This document shows, piece after piece, positions 21,759 to 30,154 of a stretch of 32,117 bases of DNA (position 1 is its first letter; each line of letters begins with the position of its first letter). A program made the translations under genes and the position numbers. Origin of the DNA: a virus. The notes under the pieces are model-generated. The model did no database searches. It saw only the letters and a list, made by a program, of their open reading frames with translations, and was not told where the DNA came from. The stretch is taken from positions 1 through 32,117 of the IMG/VR virus record IMGVR_UViG_3300034954_000087; one strand, written 5' to 3'.

Positions 21759-22214
21759 TTACATCCTCGTAAAACGATATAGTTCTGTAGATCCCCATAC
21801 CATTTCACCAGTCTCTAAATCTATTCCTCGGTCACAAGTATGTAGTTTGTCACCATAACAATGAATTTCAGAGATAACTTTATCACCTCGATAACCGATG
21901 CAATTATCACCAGCGAGACAACCGTGCCATGCATCACCATCGAACGTAAAGATCATATCACAATCTTCGTGTCTTGTCCAGTCTAAGTGATAATTTTGCA
22001 TGACATATTCCGTATCGGATAATCTTAGAAGTTTATGATTCTTTTTCCGATACGGATCATTGGGTCCGTCTGCCCTTTTGTAATTCATCGATTGAAATCC
22101 TTCCTCATGGCGTTGCCATAGAATTTCTACGGATACCCATTCGGTAGGATTTGATTGTGCTTGATGTCTATTTGTCCAGTGTCCTAAAATGTAATCCTCA
22201 AGGTCAATCTTCAT
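21759..22214 (-). CDS. cpeT: CpeT-type phycobiliprotein lyase-like protein
   Basis: A 151-aa member of the CpeT/CpcT family, T-type lyases that attach or chaperone bilins on phycobiliproteins. The key signs are the spacing of FDGDAWHGCLAGDNCIGYRG (89-108) and the C-terminal EMVWGSTELYRFTR (138-151), matching the VWGxxxxYxF signature. The family is usually about 190-200 aa; this one is shorter, as in cyanophage homologues. It is a host-derived auxiliary gene and may keep light harvesting going, or change it, during infection (inference). It overlaps the preceding 75-aa gene by 11 bases and is followed by tRNA-Val. Confidence 0.85.
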   Translation of the reverse strand: MKIDLEDYILGHWTNRHQAQSNPTEWVSVEILWQRHEEGFQSMNYKRADGPNDPYRKKNHKLLRLSDTEYVMQNYHLDWTRHEDCDMIFTFDGDAWHGCLAGDNCIGYRGDKVISEIHCYGDKLHTCDRGIDLETGEMVWGSTELYRFTRM

Positions 22215-22431
22215 AAACTAAGCATTCGGGTTCCGAAGGATTTTGGTCACAGTACAGTTCTAGGTATGTAGGATCATGATGATCACCTGCTTCAATCTCT
22301 TTTTTGTGATGATCTACATACTCTTCCAGTTCGCGAAGTTCTTCTTCGACGTGACGACGCATTTGGGGATTTGTTGTAGGATCTTGAAGGATTTCTTTGT
22401 CGTGTTGAATGTGCTTTTCTACGCTTTCCAT
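22204..22431 (-). CDS. Conserved cyanophage small protein (75 aa)
   Basis: A 75-aa acidic, His-rich helical protein (starts MESVEKHIQHDKEILQDP; middle EELRELEEYVDHHKKEIEAG) ending CDQNPSEPECLVYED. Two Cys in the tail could form a disulfide. I recall similar proteins from other T4-like cyanophages but no assigned function. It has a late promoter variant 28 bases upstream and overlaps the CpeT gene, so CpeT may be expressed late with it. Confidence 0.7.
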   Translation of the reverse strand: MESVEKHIQHDKEILQDPTTNPQMRRHVEEELRELEEYVDHHKKEIEAGDHHDPTYLELYCDQNPSEPECLVYED

Positions 22432-22458
22432 ATGTTGTGTGTTGGAGCGATACGTTAC

Positions 22459-22466
22459 TATTTATT
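22459..22466 (-). promoter_or_regulatory. T4-type late promoter variant (AATAAATA)
   Basis: AATAAATA on the minus strand, overlapping the gp27 stop (22465) and 28 bases before the 75-aa gene. Confidence 0.55.
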
Positions 22467-23835
22467 ATACAGTGGAATCTTTTAAAAGCAACAACTCTGT
22501 TGTCAATTCAGAACCAACCACTTGGTGAGATACACTAGCGATTACATATCTGCCACTATATTTTTTATCAATGTTCATCTTACTGTTTTTCTTGTAAGTT
22601 CCAGGAATGACGACCTTGATACCAGCACCAGCATATAGATCTAAATTACCAGGAATCTTGATCTGTAATTTGAAATTTTTAAAACTCTCAATACGCATCC
22701 ATTGATACGCTTGAAGTTCTACTAATTCTTCATACTGCTTTGATTGTTGCTCAGCATTGAATTTTTCATCAAAGTTCTGGTTTGGTAGTGCAGTATAGCG
22801 TACTCTTTTTGGATAGTCAACCATTGCTTGAACTGATTGATCCATCTGTGTAAGAGGATTCTTAGCAGTTTTTGATCCTAGGTGTGACATTTTACCCCAT
22901 AGATCTTTCAACTTATAGCGATATGCATCAATAGATAAGTCTGTGCTTAAACCCATTTTAGAGTTGGATACAGTTACTGGATCAAATCCAATACTAAATC
23001 CAGACCATGCACCGTGGCGTAATCCATTTAAGAAATTCTTCTCGTTTGGAAATACGAGTGTAGAAATCTTGAATTGATCGGCATCACCTTCATCAGAGTT
23101 TTGAGTTGCATAAACATAAGTATATAATTTTGCCTCACCAGTATTCAAGTTTGTTTTATCTTCTTTTTGTTTGTTTACATCATCAATCAATTTATCAATT
23201 GATTTGAAGTGATACCCAAGGGAGTTCTCATAAAATACAAATCCATTCTGGAGTGTACCACCTTTCTTTGCTTTTCTAACTGATCTCTGTGCTAACCAGT
23301 AGATACAATCAAATGCTCTCCAATTTGGGGCAATAAACTGTTGTTTGTTTATGGTTTCTTCTAAGAAAAGTTTTTTCTTAGTTTGTAAGTATCTCTTATC
23401 CAGTAAGATTTTTTTAATAATCGAAGATGCTTCGAGATCGCCAGAAAAGATTTGCTGACTGTTCCCAAACACGTTTGTCACTTCGTTTTTAAAGAACTCA
23501 TTTGAAGCACAATTAATAATGTAAGTATCTGAGTTATTAAAACGAGATCTTGATTCGATTTCATAAGCTCTCATGTAAAACGTTTTGTCCATGATAGAAC
23601 CTACGAGTTGAATTCTAAACAACTCAGATCCAGTCATAAGACCTAGAAAACCCCCACTATCAGCGAGGATAATCTTTGCTTCCATGGTTGCTGAGGTTAT
23701 ACTCTCATAAATTTCAATACCACTGATGTAGTCACCAATATCAGAATTGCCATCACTGTTTTGTAATTTTTTACCATCACGATAAACAGTTACTTTGACT
23801 TCAACGTCACCCGTTTGTGTCCTTTGGATAGTCAT
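22465..23835 (-). CDS. 27: Baseplate hub protein gp27-like
   Basis: A 456-aa counterpart of T4 gp27 (391 aa), the trimeric ring that holds the gp5 needle. Typical signs are the N-terminal VKVTVYRDGKKLQ, the ISGIEIYESITSATMEAKII (39-58) beta-stretch and the tube-like repeats with LFRIQLVGS and KTFYMRAYEIESRSRF. The C-terminus carries NLDLYAGAGIKVVIPGTYKK and GRYVIASVSHQV (about 420-440), the second barrel common to hub proteins. One base separates its start from the stop of the 936-aa gene, so they are co-translated. Its place between the tape-measure-like genes and gp5 fits the hub. Confidence 0.75.
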   Translation of the reverse strand: MTIQRTQTGDVEVKVTVYRDGKKLQNSDGNSDIGDYISGIEIYESITSATMEAKIILADSGGFLGLMTGSELFRIQLVGSIMDKTFYMRAYEIESRSRFNNSDTYIINCASNEFFKNEVTNVFGNSQQIFSGDLEASSIIKKILLDKRYLQTKKKLFLEETINKQQFIAPNWRAFDCIYWLAQRSVRKAKKGGTLQNGFVFYENSLGYHFKSIDKLIDDVNKQKEDKTNLNTGEAKLYTYVYATQNSDEGDADQFKISTLVFPNEKNFLNGLRHGAWSGFSIGFDPVTVSNSKMGLSTDLSIDAYRYKLKDLWGKMSHLGSKTAKNPLTQMDQSVQAMVDYPKRVRYTALPNQNFDEKFNAEQQSKQYEELVELQAYQWMRIESFKNFKLQIKIPGNLDLYAGAGIKVVIPGTYKKNSKMNIDKKYSGRYVIASVSHQVVGSELTTELLLLKDSTV

Positions 23836-23836
23836 A

Positions 23837-26647
23837 TCAGAGCAAACCTCTCAAAGTATTAGCCATTGAATTGAAACTTGATGCAGAACCCTTTCTAGTA
23901 GAACTACCACCACCTCCACCAGTAGGCATAAGTTTTGGAGATGGTGATCCTTTTGCCATTACTTGTGTAATCGCTTGCTTTGCAGCAGCGATTGCGCTAG
24001 CGTTCATACCGTTTTGTTGAGCAATTGCTTCTATAGCAGTATTTAATAGTGATGATGACTTTTCTTTTACAGTTCTCTGTGCTTCATTTCTTTGTTCTGT
24101 CTGTTGAACTAATTCCGAATTACTATTACCGATATCCGCTAAACCTGCTCTCTTTGCAGGCAGTATATTCATAGGAGAAACAGGAAGAACCTGTTGTTCA
24201 TTAGTTCTTTCTGTTACTGTAGATCCATCAGATCTTCTACCAGCTCCATCTGCATTGTCAGTTGCAATAGTTCCAGTGCTAACTCCTGTCATATCAGGTA
24301 CACCAGCAGCAGAAGGATTCGTCTTTCCATAAGCAATAGAACCTGGTCCAACAAACCAACCAAAGAAGTTGTTTGGCATGTTTTTCTTTCTTCTAACATC
24401 ACCTTTATCAAATCTTGGTCTCTCATTACCACCCATAAAGTCAGTTCTACCACCAACAAAATTGGCAGCATTCTTCTGAAGTGTTTTATTTTCTAACGCT
24501 TGAGCGACACGTTTCATATATGCAACAGATGTTCCTGATGCATGAGCAGCAGACTGAGCATCAGTAATACTATGCCATTCTTTATTGGGAATATTTTTTC
24601 TGCCTGGTCTTGGGAACTTCCATGTGGGTTCGTATTGACCTTTTGCTAGCAGAAGTTTTCTAATATCTTTTTCACCACCAGCATAAACACCAGACTTTGC
24701 TCTGTTATAAACTGATTGTGCAACGTCTGCCCATCCTTGAGGATCGCCATCCTCTGTTCCAGCAACAGCAGCAAGAGTCCAGAAAGGTGATCCCCTAGTT
24801 CCTTGTCTCTCTACAACCGATGTTCCTGCTCTTGCGCCACCCTTGTTAGGTTCAGAAGTGCTACTAGGTGCTGGCGGCGATGAACCATTTCCAGCACCAT
24901 CAAAGTCAAATCTATTTCCAGTCAAAGCATCTGCAAGACCTAATAAGGGATTCCATTGTGGTCTAGCATCTGAACCATCTTTACCATGTACTCCTGAAGG
25001 ATCCTTTGATGTAGTTGGACCCATTTGGGATTTGATCATATTACGGATCTTATTACCACCCGTATTTTTCTGATCTCCAGCATACAACCTATTCAAATCC
25101 CAACGGTAATGAGTTCCATTGTTTCTATGATACCAGTTTGGAAAGTCTCTATACTCTTCAGAGTGTGTTCTAACTCTCTTGTCAGTAATATCAGAACTCT
25201 TCCATCCCCATGCAGTAGCGATTGCTGCTGCTTCCTTTGCCATACCCTTCCATTGGGTTGATGTAATTGCTTGAGAACCCCAACTCTTATAATTCTCCTC
25301 ACTAGAGGTAGACATACCAGCAACACCAATTGCTGCAGATGTTCTCTTATCTCTACCATAAGTGTGGTGAGGAATTCCAGTTTGTCCAAACTTTGCTCTA
25401 CGAACTGGTTGACCACTAGAAGGAATATAAGTGTGATATCCATGTCCTTTGTAAAAATTGGTGCCATCACGATTTCCTGCACTCCAGTGTAAGAAAATTT
25501 TCTTTTTGTCGTTGGCACCCTGTGTAGCGTCATTTGCCTTGACCGCTTTCAGATAGTCTCCACCAACTGCCATTCCAGGTACATTATAACCAAGACTCTT
25601 TGCTTCACCAAGTCTTTTCTTGGTTAAGTTTGGTTGCGTTTTTGTTCCAGGAGTATTAAAAGGAACGACGAAAGCTCCCCCATTTGCCTTTCTAGCAACG
25701 TACTCAGTTCCATGTCCGATGAACGAAGTGGATCTCCCTCCATCCAATGAAACTCTATATCCCGATTGTGGTCCACTAATCCATCCTCCATTGGAAAGTT
25801 TGGGTGGTTTCTTAACATTACCACCCTGTGATTTTCCTTCAGGTTTGTCATTTGGATCTGGTTGTCCACCCGACCCATCAGCATTGAAGGATTCATAGAG
25901 TTTATATCCTCCGTATGCAACACCTGCTATTAGTCCTAGGGCTCCAGCTCTACCTAAGAGTCCCCTTCGACCTCTCACAAGGTTATTATACAGGAAAACT
26001 AGGACATTGCCAAAGTCTGTAATTAATCTAGTAGGATTACTCAACCAACGCAGACCAAGCATTAGTGTTCCTAATCCTGTTAGTCCTTGTACAAGTCCTC
26101 CAACTTTTTCCCAAGGACTTGATTCATCAGAAAATAAGGTGTATAATCCCTCAATAGTATTGACTACACCAAATTTTGCTACATCAAAAATAAATTTACC
26201 AATCTTTGCCATTGCGCCGAGAATATTCTCGACTTTCTTTTGGTTTTCAGGATTTGATAACCACTCCATTGCAGGAATGATGATGGCAGCTTTTAATAAA
26301 CCACCAAGCATATTCATCAAACCTTCCCACATATTGCCAACACCCTTGGCAACACCCGCAATCGCCCCTACAATATTACTTTTCTGTTTAGTAAAATATT
26401 TTGGTTCAAACTTCGGAGCATTTTTCTTTTCTGCTTCTAACTCCAGAAGTTGTATACTTTTAAGACTTGCAGTTATTGCTGCAATAGAATTTAAAGTTGC
26501 TCCTAAATTATTAACTGCTTGTGTATTAGTATTAATACTATTAGTTAATTCTGCTGTCTCAGGATTGGCTGCAGAAGAAACACTTGCTGACTTCACACCA
26601 ACAAACTTGTAAAAATTAATCTTTGTAGATTTTTGTATAGTTGCCAT
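23837..26647 (-). CDS. Tape-measure-like hub protein with two cell-wall hydrolase domains (936 aa)
   Basis: The N-terminal about 230 residues are hydrophobic/helical and share TGLGTLMLGLRWLSNPTRLI (about 186-205) with the 858-aa paralogue upstream. After a Gly/Pro linker comes an amidase (PGRP/Amidase_2-like) domain, about 380-525: H387 (LHWSAG), Y404-H405 (YHTYI), H495 (RTHSEEY) and D517 (RWDL) fit the Zn ligands and catalytic site. A second domain at about 620-745 looks like SleB/Hydrolase_2 (TLAAVAGTEDGDPQGWADVA, then VYNRAKSGVYAG), with E631 as the likely acid. The tail (about 850-936) is Ala/Ser/Gly-rich. It probably digests host peptidoglycan on DNA entry. It starts at once after the 858-aa stop. 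Confidence 0.75.
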   Translation of the reverse strand: MATIQKSTKINFYKFVGVKSASVSSAANPETAELTNSINTNTQAVNNLGATLNSIAAITASLKSIQLLELEAEKKNAPKFEPKYFTKQKSNIVGAIAGVAKGVGNMWEGLMNMLGGLLKAAIIIPAMEWLSNPENQKKVENILGAMAKIGKFIFDVAKFGVVNTIEGLYTLFSDESSPWEKVGGLVQGLTGLGTLMLGLRWLSNPTRLITDFGNVLVFLYNNLVRGRRGLLGRAGALGLIAGVAYGGYKLYESFNADGSGGQPDPNDKPEGKSQGGNVKKPPKLSNGGWISGPQSGYRVSLDGGRSTSFIGHGTEYVARKANGGAFVVPFNTPGTKTQPNLTKKRLGEAKSLGYNVPGMAVGGDYLKAVKANDATQGANDKKKIFLHWSAGNRDGTNFYKGHGYHTYIPSSGQPVRRAKFGQTGIPHHTYGRDKRTSAAIGVAGMSTSSEENYKSWGSQAITSTQWKGMAKEAAAIATAWGWKSSDITDKRVRTHSEEYRDFPNWYHRNNGTHYRWDLNRLYAGDQKNTGGNKIRNMIKSQMGPTTSKDPSGVHGKDGSDARPQWNPLLGLADALTGNRFDFDGAGNGSSPPAPSSTSEPNKGGARAGTSVVERQGTRGSPFWTLAAVAGTEDGDPQGWADVAQSVYNRAKSGVYAGGEKDIRKLLLAKGQYEPTWKFPRPGRKNIPNKEWHSITDAQSAAHASGTSVAYMKRVAQALENKTLQKNAANFVGGRTDFMGGNERPRFDKGDVRRKKNMPNNFFGWFVGPGSIAYGKTNPSAAGVPDMTGVSTGTIATDNADGAGRRSDGSTVTERTNEQQVLPVSPMNILPAKRAGLADIGNSNSELVQQTEQRNEAQRTVKEKSSSLLNTAIEAIAQQNGMNASAIAAAKQAITQVMAKGSPSPKLMPTGGGGGSSTRKGSASSFNSMANTLRGLL

Positions 26648-29224
26648 TTACTGTTGTCTTTGTGTCAGTGCAGTAGTAACGCCAGTTACAATGGGTTGTG
26701 AATTATTTATGGGCACTGCTGTAGGAATAGGAACAAGTTTGTCAATAATCATAGGTACAGGAACAAATTCTAATACCTGTTGCATAGCATATTGTGCAGA
26801 GAATGATTGTTCTCCACTCAACATCTGTTTACCACTATCAACAGCACCACTGATCATTTCTGGTTGAACACCCAAGGTAGATGCAATTTCATTAGTTGCA
26901 CCACCGACCATTGACTTAAATATACCCGACATTCCGAATTGATCAGCAAGATTATTAACCATATCCATAGGATTAAATCCGCCGCTCAAAAATCCTCCTG
27001 CCATCTGTCCTAAACCAGGATTGATCATACCAAGACCTGTGCTTAGAGCACCACCAAAGTTACCACCCAACAATGAACTACCAATCTGACCAAGTGGACC
27101 CTGCATAAAGTTACTAAATGCACCAGTGATAGAACCCATTCCAGGAATCATCCCCAGTGCAGACATAGGATTGCCCCCAGCAAACATGTTGATGCCTGCC
27201 ATGATAGGAGCAGCACCAGGAATAAATGATGCAGCAGTTTGAACAAGAGGATTACTTGCAACCTTGCTGACTACATTCTTAACACCACTGAATGCTTTCT
27301 TAGCACCCTTTACAATACCACCAATGAACATTGGTTGTTCCGCATTAGGATCAGTGCTAGATTCACCATCGTTACGTTGATCTTCTTCATTCTTATTACC
27401 CGTAATGAAATTGATGATTTCACCAATATTAGGTAACTTAGATAAGATATTATCAATACCATCTTTTAATCCTCTTGCTCCAACCTTATCAACAACTGCT
27501 TCTTCACCTTCTTGCAGTTGAGGAACAAAGTCACGAACAAACATATATCCGTCCATGAGCATTGATAAGACGCTCGTAGCACCACCTGTAGCAAGACCGA
27601 ATACATCTAAGATACCAGAAGTACCTTCAATCAATGCACCAATAGAGTCACCTGATGCAGCACGTTCATAAGCAAATGCAAGGTTTACAAGACCACCAAC
27701 AACAGGTAAAATCGCTGCTGCTCTTTTTCCTAACTTACTACCCGCTTGTGCAATATCACCAAAACTACCAATACCTTTCTTCTTAAGAATCTCCAGTCCC
27801 TTGTCTATGCCAGGAATCTTCATCAGAAGATCCATCAATGCTTGTCCAATCTGTGCTGCTTTCTTACCAATCGGTTCGATGATTGGTCTTAAAGGTTCAA
27901 TGACTTTCTGCAACACAAAGTTCTTTGTGCCAGTCGCCATTTTATTGAAGAATGCCTTTCCTCCGTCAGCAACCCAATTAGTAGCTGCCTTAAATTTATC
28001 TCCAGCAGCAGATGCCCAACTTTGTCCTTTAGCAGCAATTGCTTCACCCGCTTTAACAGTATTTTCCCAACCTGCTTTAGCTGCTTTCGATAAGTTAGTA
28101 TATTGTTCACCTGCCCATGCAGGTAATCCTTTTAATCCTCTATGAAGTTGTCCAAGACCACTCTTTGCTAGATCAACACCAGCATCAAATGTACCAGTAA
28201 GAAAATTTCCAAGTCGTTGTAATCTACTTGGTTTTGGTGGTTTTATTGGTTTTAATTTAAGTCTCTTCCACGCCTTCAGTGCTTTTGCTGCATCACCACC
28301 AGAATTTGATAATGCATTAGCATATGCTCTCGCAGCATCATCACCATACTCTGCAAGAATCTTCTTATATTGTTTTGCTGCTGCTTCACCAAACTGATCA
28401 GCAACAGTAGATGCCTTTACTCTACCTCTAGGACCATCTAAATCGGGATCTGCTCCAGATGGATTTGTTTGTGTAGGTTTTGTTCTTGGGGGATCACCAT
28501 CACCCCTAGGTTTTGTTCTAGGAGGTTTATCTCCTGCACCACCAAGTAAATCAACCAGTCCTAAAATATCAGTAATAAGACTGAATGGATTCATCAGGTA
28601 CTTTAACCCGATGATACCTGTCATCAGTGTGCCAAGACCACCTAACTTCGTTAGGAAGTCACCTTCTGGGTCTACTAATGCACTAAATCCGTCTAGAATA
28701 TTCTGGGTGAATCCTGATGCCCAACCAAATAGTTTATCAAATACGAATTGTGCTTTTTCTAAAAATGTTACGAGTTTAGTTATATTTTCTTCGTCACTAA
28801 ACCACTCCAAGGTTTCTTTGGTAATGGCAAACAAACCAATATTCATTAATATGTTGCCAAGGGGTTGTAAAAAACTACTAACCCACCCAAAAGGACTGTT
28901 TTTCTTTCCTACTAGTTTCTTTGTTTTAGTTTTTCCTTGTGAGGTTACCTTCCCCTTTTTAACTTTATTAAGTTCTTGTGCCTCTTCGGCAGCAGCGTCT
29001 GCTTCTCTCTGTTTTCTACGACGCTCTAGTATCGCCCTTTTCTTATCATCTTTGATACGCAGAAGAGCGATCTTTTCAAGATCTGAAACAACTACACCAA
29101 TGCTACTTACAGTACTTCCTAATCTATTAAATGCAAGCGTTTGTGTTCTAGCTGCAGTGACTGCCGAAGAAGCAGTCTTTGCTCCTCCAGGATTTACAAA
29201 TTTGTATGTTTGTAGTTTAGCCAC
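26648..29224 (-). CDS. Tape-measure / hub protein, gp29-like (858 aa)
   Basis: A long helical, Ala/Gly-rich protein. After MAKLQTYKFVNPGGAKTASS, a charged coiled-coil stretch (about 45-105: LLRIKDDKKRAILERRRKQR) and hydrophobic helices, GLGTLMTGIIGLKYLMNPFS (about 194-213) matches the 936-aa paralogue. Pro/Lys linkers at about 230-260 and 350-480 separate further helical segments. The C-terminal third is repetitive hydrophobic Gly/Met/Leu. Position and style suggest the T4 gp29 tape measure (590 aa), longer here. The GTG start (29222-29224) overlaps the end of the frameshift frame by 8 bases. No enzyme motif seen. Confidence 0.65.
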   Translation of the reverse strand: MAKLQTYKFVNPGGAKTASSAVTAARTQTLAFNRLGSTVSSIGVVVSDLEKIALLRIKDDKKRAILERRRKQREADAAAEEAQELNKVKKGKVTSQGKTKTKKLVGKKNSPFGWVSSFLQPLGNILMNIGLFAITKETLEWFSDEENITKLVTFLEKAQFVFDKLFGWASGFTQNILDGFSALVDPEGDFLTKLGGLGTLMTGIIGLKYLMNPFSLITDILGLVDLLGGAGDKPPRTKPRGDGDPPRTKPTQTNPSGADPDLDGPRGRVKASTVADQFGEAAAKQYKKILAEYGDDAARAYANALSNSGGDAAKALKAWKRLKLKPIKPPKPSRLQRLGNFLTGTFDAGVDLAKSGLGQLHRGLKGLPAWAGEQYTNLSKAAKAGWENTVKAGEAIAAKGQSWASAAGDKFKAATNWVADGGKAFFNKMATGTKNFVLQKVIEPLRPIIEPIGKKAAQIGQALMDLLMKIPGIDKGLEILKKKGIGSFGDIAQAGSKLGKRAAAILPVVGGLVNLAFAYERAASGDSIGALIEGTSGILDVFGLATGGATSVLSMLMDGYMFVRDFVPQLQEGEEAVVDKVGARGLKDGIDNILSKLPNIGEIINFITGNKNEEDQRNDGESSTDPNAEQPMFIGGIVKGAKKAFSGVKNVVSKVASNPLVQTAASFIPGAAPIMAGINMFAGGNPMSALGMIPGMGSITGAFSNFMQGPLGQIGSSLLGGNFGGALSTGLGMINPGLGQMAGGFLSGGFNPMDMVNNLADQFGMSGIFKSMVGGATNEIASTLGVQPEMISGAVDSGKQMLSGEQSFSAQYAMQQVLEFVPVPMIIDKLVPIPTAVPINNSQPIVTGVTTALTQRQQ
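26704..26711 (-). promoter_or_regulatory. Possible late promoter inside the 858-aa gene
   Basis: CATAAATA (7 of 8) on the minus strand near the end of the 858-aa gene, 57 bases before the 936-aa gene start. It is inside coding sequence, so a chance match is possible. Confidence 0.35.
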
Positions 29225-29411
29225 CTTTTGCTTGTTGCTCCTTCATTCTACGTTCTTCCTCTTTTAGGAATGCCACCAGCATATTCACATAGATTTCCTT
29301 TTCCCATGGCATCAGATTATCGATATGTTCGATATTCCATTTATGATGATGCATCAGTGAAAAGTTACCTTCATAGTAAGAACGGAGATTCTGGTGAAGA
29401 AGGGCTATGCG
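29217..29411 (-). CDS. Tail-assembly-chaperone-like extension, -1 frame of the gp26-like gene
   Basis: An open frame without its own start that continues the gp26-like protein after a -1 shift. It begins RIALLHQNLRSYYEGNF, then MHHHKWNIEHIDNLMPWEKE and ends EEERRMKEQQAKGG (64 residues after the shared Phe-Phe). The MHHHKW...MPWE pattern looks like the short W-containing extensions made by frameshifting in tail-chaperone genes. With the shift the product is about 299 aa. The only in-frame ATG (29352-29354) would give 45 aa, so independent translation is less attractive. The end overlaps the 858-aa GTG start by 8 bases. It may play the role of T4 gp51, the hub assembly catalyst (inference). Confidence 0.65.
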   Translation of the reverse strand, partial: RIALLHQNLRSYYEGNFSLMHHHKWNIEHIDNLMPWEKEIYVNMLVAFLKEEERRMKEQQAKGG

Positions 29412-30115
29412 AAAAAACTCGCTAGACCTTCAAGTTTGATTTCATTTTCCTTTCCTGTATTAGGATTGGTTACTTTTAAGGTATGAGACAACTTGGGCAT
29501 AGTTTCAAAGAACTTTTGAATTTCTCCAAACTGCTTGCTATTCAGTTGTTCAAACCATTCAGTCAATTCTTGCTTGGAAAGATCCTTGCAATCATAGATT
29601 TGATTTTCATCAGCAATTGTTTTTACACAAGATGCTGCCATATCAAAGACTTGCTGAAGTTGATCACCATCTTCTTGGAAATTCATCTTAACAAAGGTAT
29701 TCAAGTCAGGATAACCCATCGTAAGAATAACAGTGTCATCTAATTTGATTTCTGGTTTGTGACCTCGGGTTTTCTTTACTTTGATTTCATCCAAAGGAAT
29801 AGAAACCTTGACTTCAGTCTCCTCATCATCAGGACATACTACATTCACTTCAACATTTTCACCTACAGACTTGGTGCGAATTTGTAAGAATACATATTCA
29901 ATATCAAATGTTGACAGTGTTCTGACATCACTAATGTCAGTACATGCTTTGATGATTTCACTAATCGCGTTAACGATATCTTCTTGCTCACCCGTTTCAG
30001 TTGCGAGGAGAAGAAGTTTTTCTTCTTTTACTAGAAATGGTCTGTAAGTGACTGTTCTATTATCAGAAGGCAACTTCAATTTGTACTTAGGTACAGTTAG
30101 CTTGGGTAATGCCAT
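29405..30115 (-). CDS. 26: Baseplate hub subunit, gp26 family (236 aa)
   Basis: A 236-aa protein of the T4_baseplate family (T4 gp26 is 208 aa). It begins MALPKLTVPKYKLKLPSDNR followed by the signature YRPFLVKEEKLLLLATETGE (24-43). The N-terminal part is a beta/helix domain; the C-terminal helices end LEGLASFFA. A perfect late promoter (30143-30150) precedes it. The stop overlaps a slippery TTTTTTC, from which the ribosome can pass into the -1 frame. Two products, long and short, are therefore predicted, as for lambda G and GT. Confidence 0.85.
   Translation of the reverse strand: MALPKLTVPKYKLKLPSDNRTVTYRPFLVKEEKLLLLATETGEQEDIVNAISEIIKACTDISDVRTLSTFDIEYVFLQIRTKSVGENVEVNVVCPDDEETEVKVSIPLDEIKVKKTRGHKPEIKLDDTVILTMGYPDLNTFVKMNFQEDGDQLQQVFDMAASCVKTIADENQIYDCKDLSKQELTEWFEQLNSKQFGEIQKFFETMPKLSHTLKVTNPNTGKENEIKLEGLASFFA
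29411..29417 (-). other. -1 ribosomal frameshift site (T TTT TTC)
   Basis: Minus-strand slippery heptamer T TTT TTC in the correct phase: codons AGT TTT TTC GCA TAG in frame zero become TTT TTT CGC in the -1 frame. A GAAGG Shine-Dalgarno-like box lies 9 bases upstream. A CCTTC/GAAGG stem could form starting 7 bases downstream. All three fit known bacterial -1 signals. Confidence 0.7.
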
Positions 30116-30142
30116 GAAATTTATATTTCAATTCAGTAATTT

Positions 30143-30150
30143 TATTTATA
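30143..30150 (-). promoter_or_regulatory. T4-type late promoter (TATAAATA) for gp26 and hub genes
   Basis: Perfect TATAAATA on the minus strand in the 39-base gap, 28 bases before the gp26-like ATG. It would drive gp26, the extension, both tape-measure-like genes and gp27. Confidence 0.75.
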
Positions 30151-30154
30151 GTCG

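Noticed and set aside
26007-29267. Long plus-strand frames (for example 26007-26612 and 28611-29267)
   Set aside because: They lie antisense to the tape-measure-like genes, have no ribosome-binding site and have hydrophobic, low-complexity translations. They are shadows of strongly biased codons.
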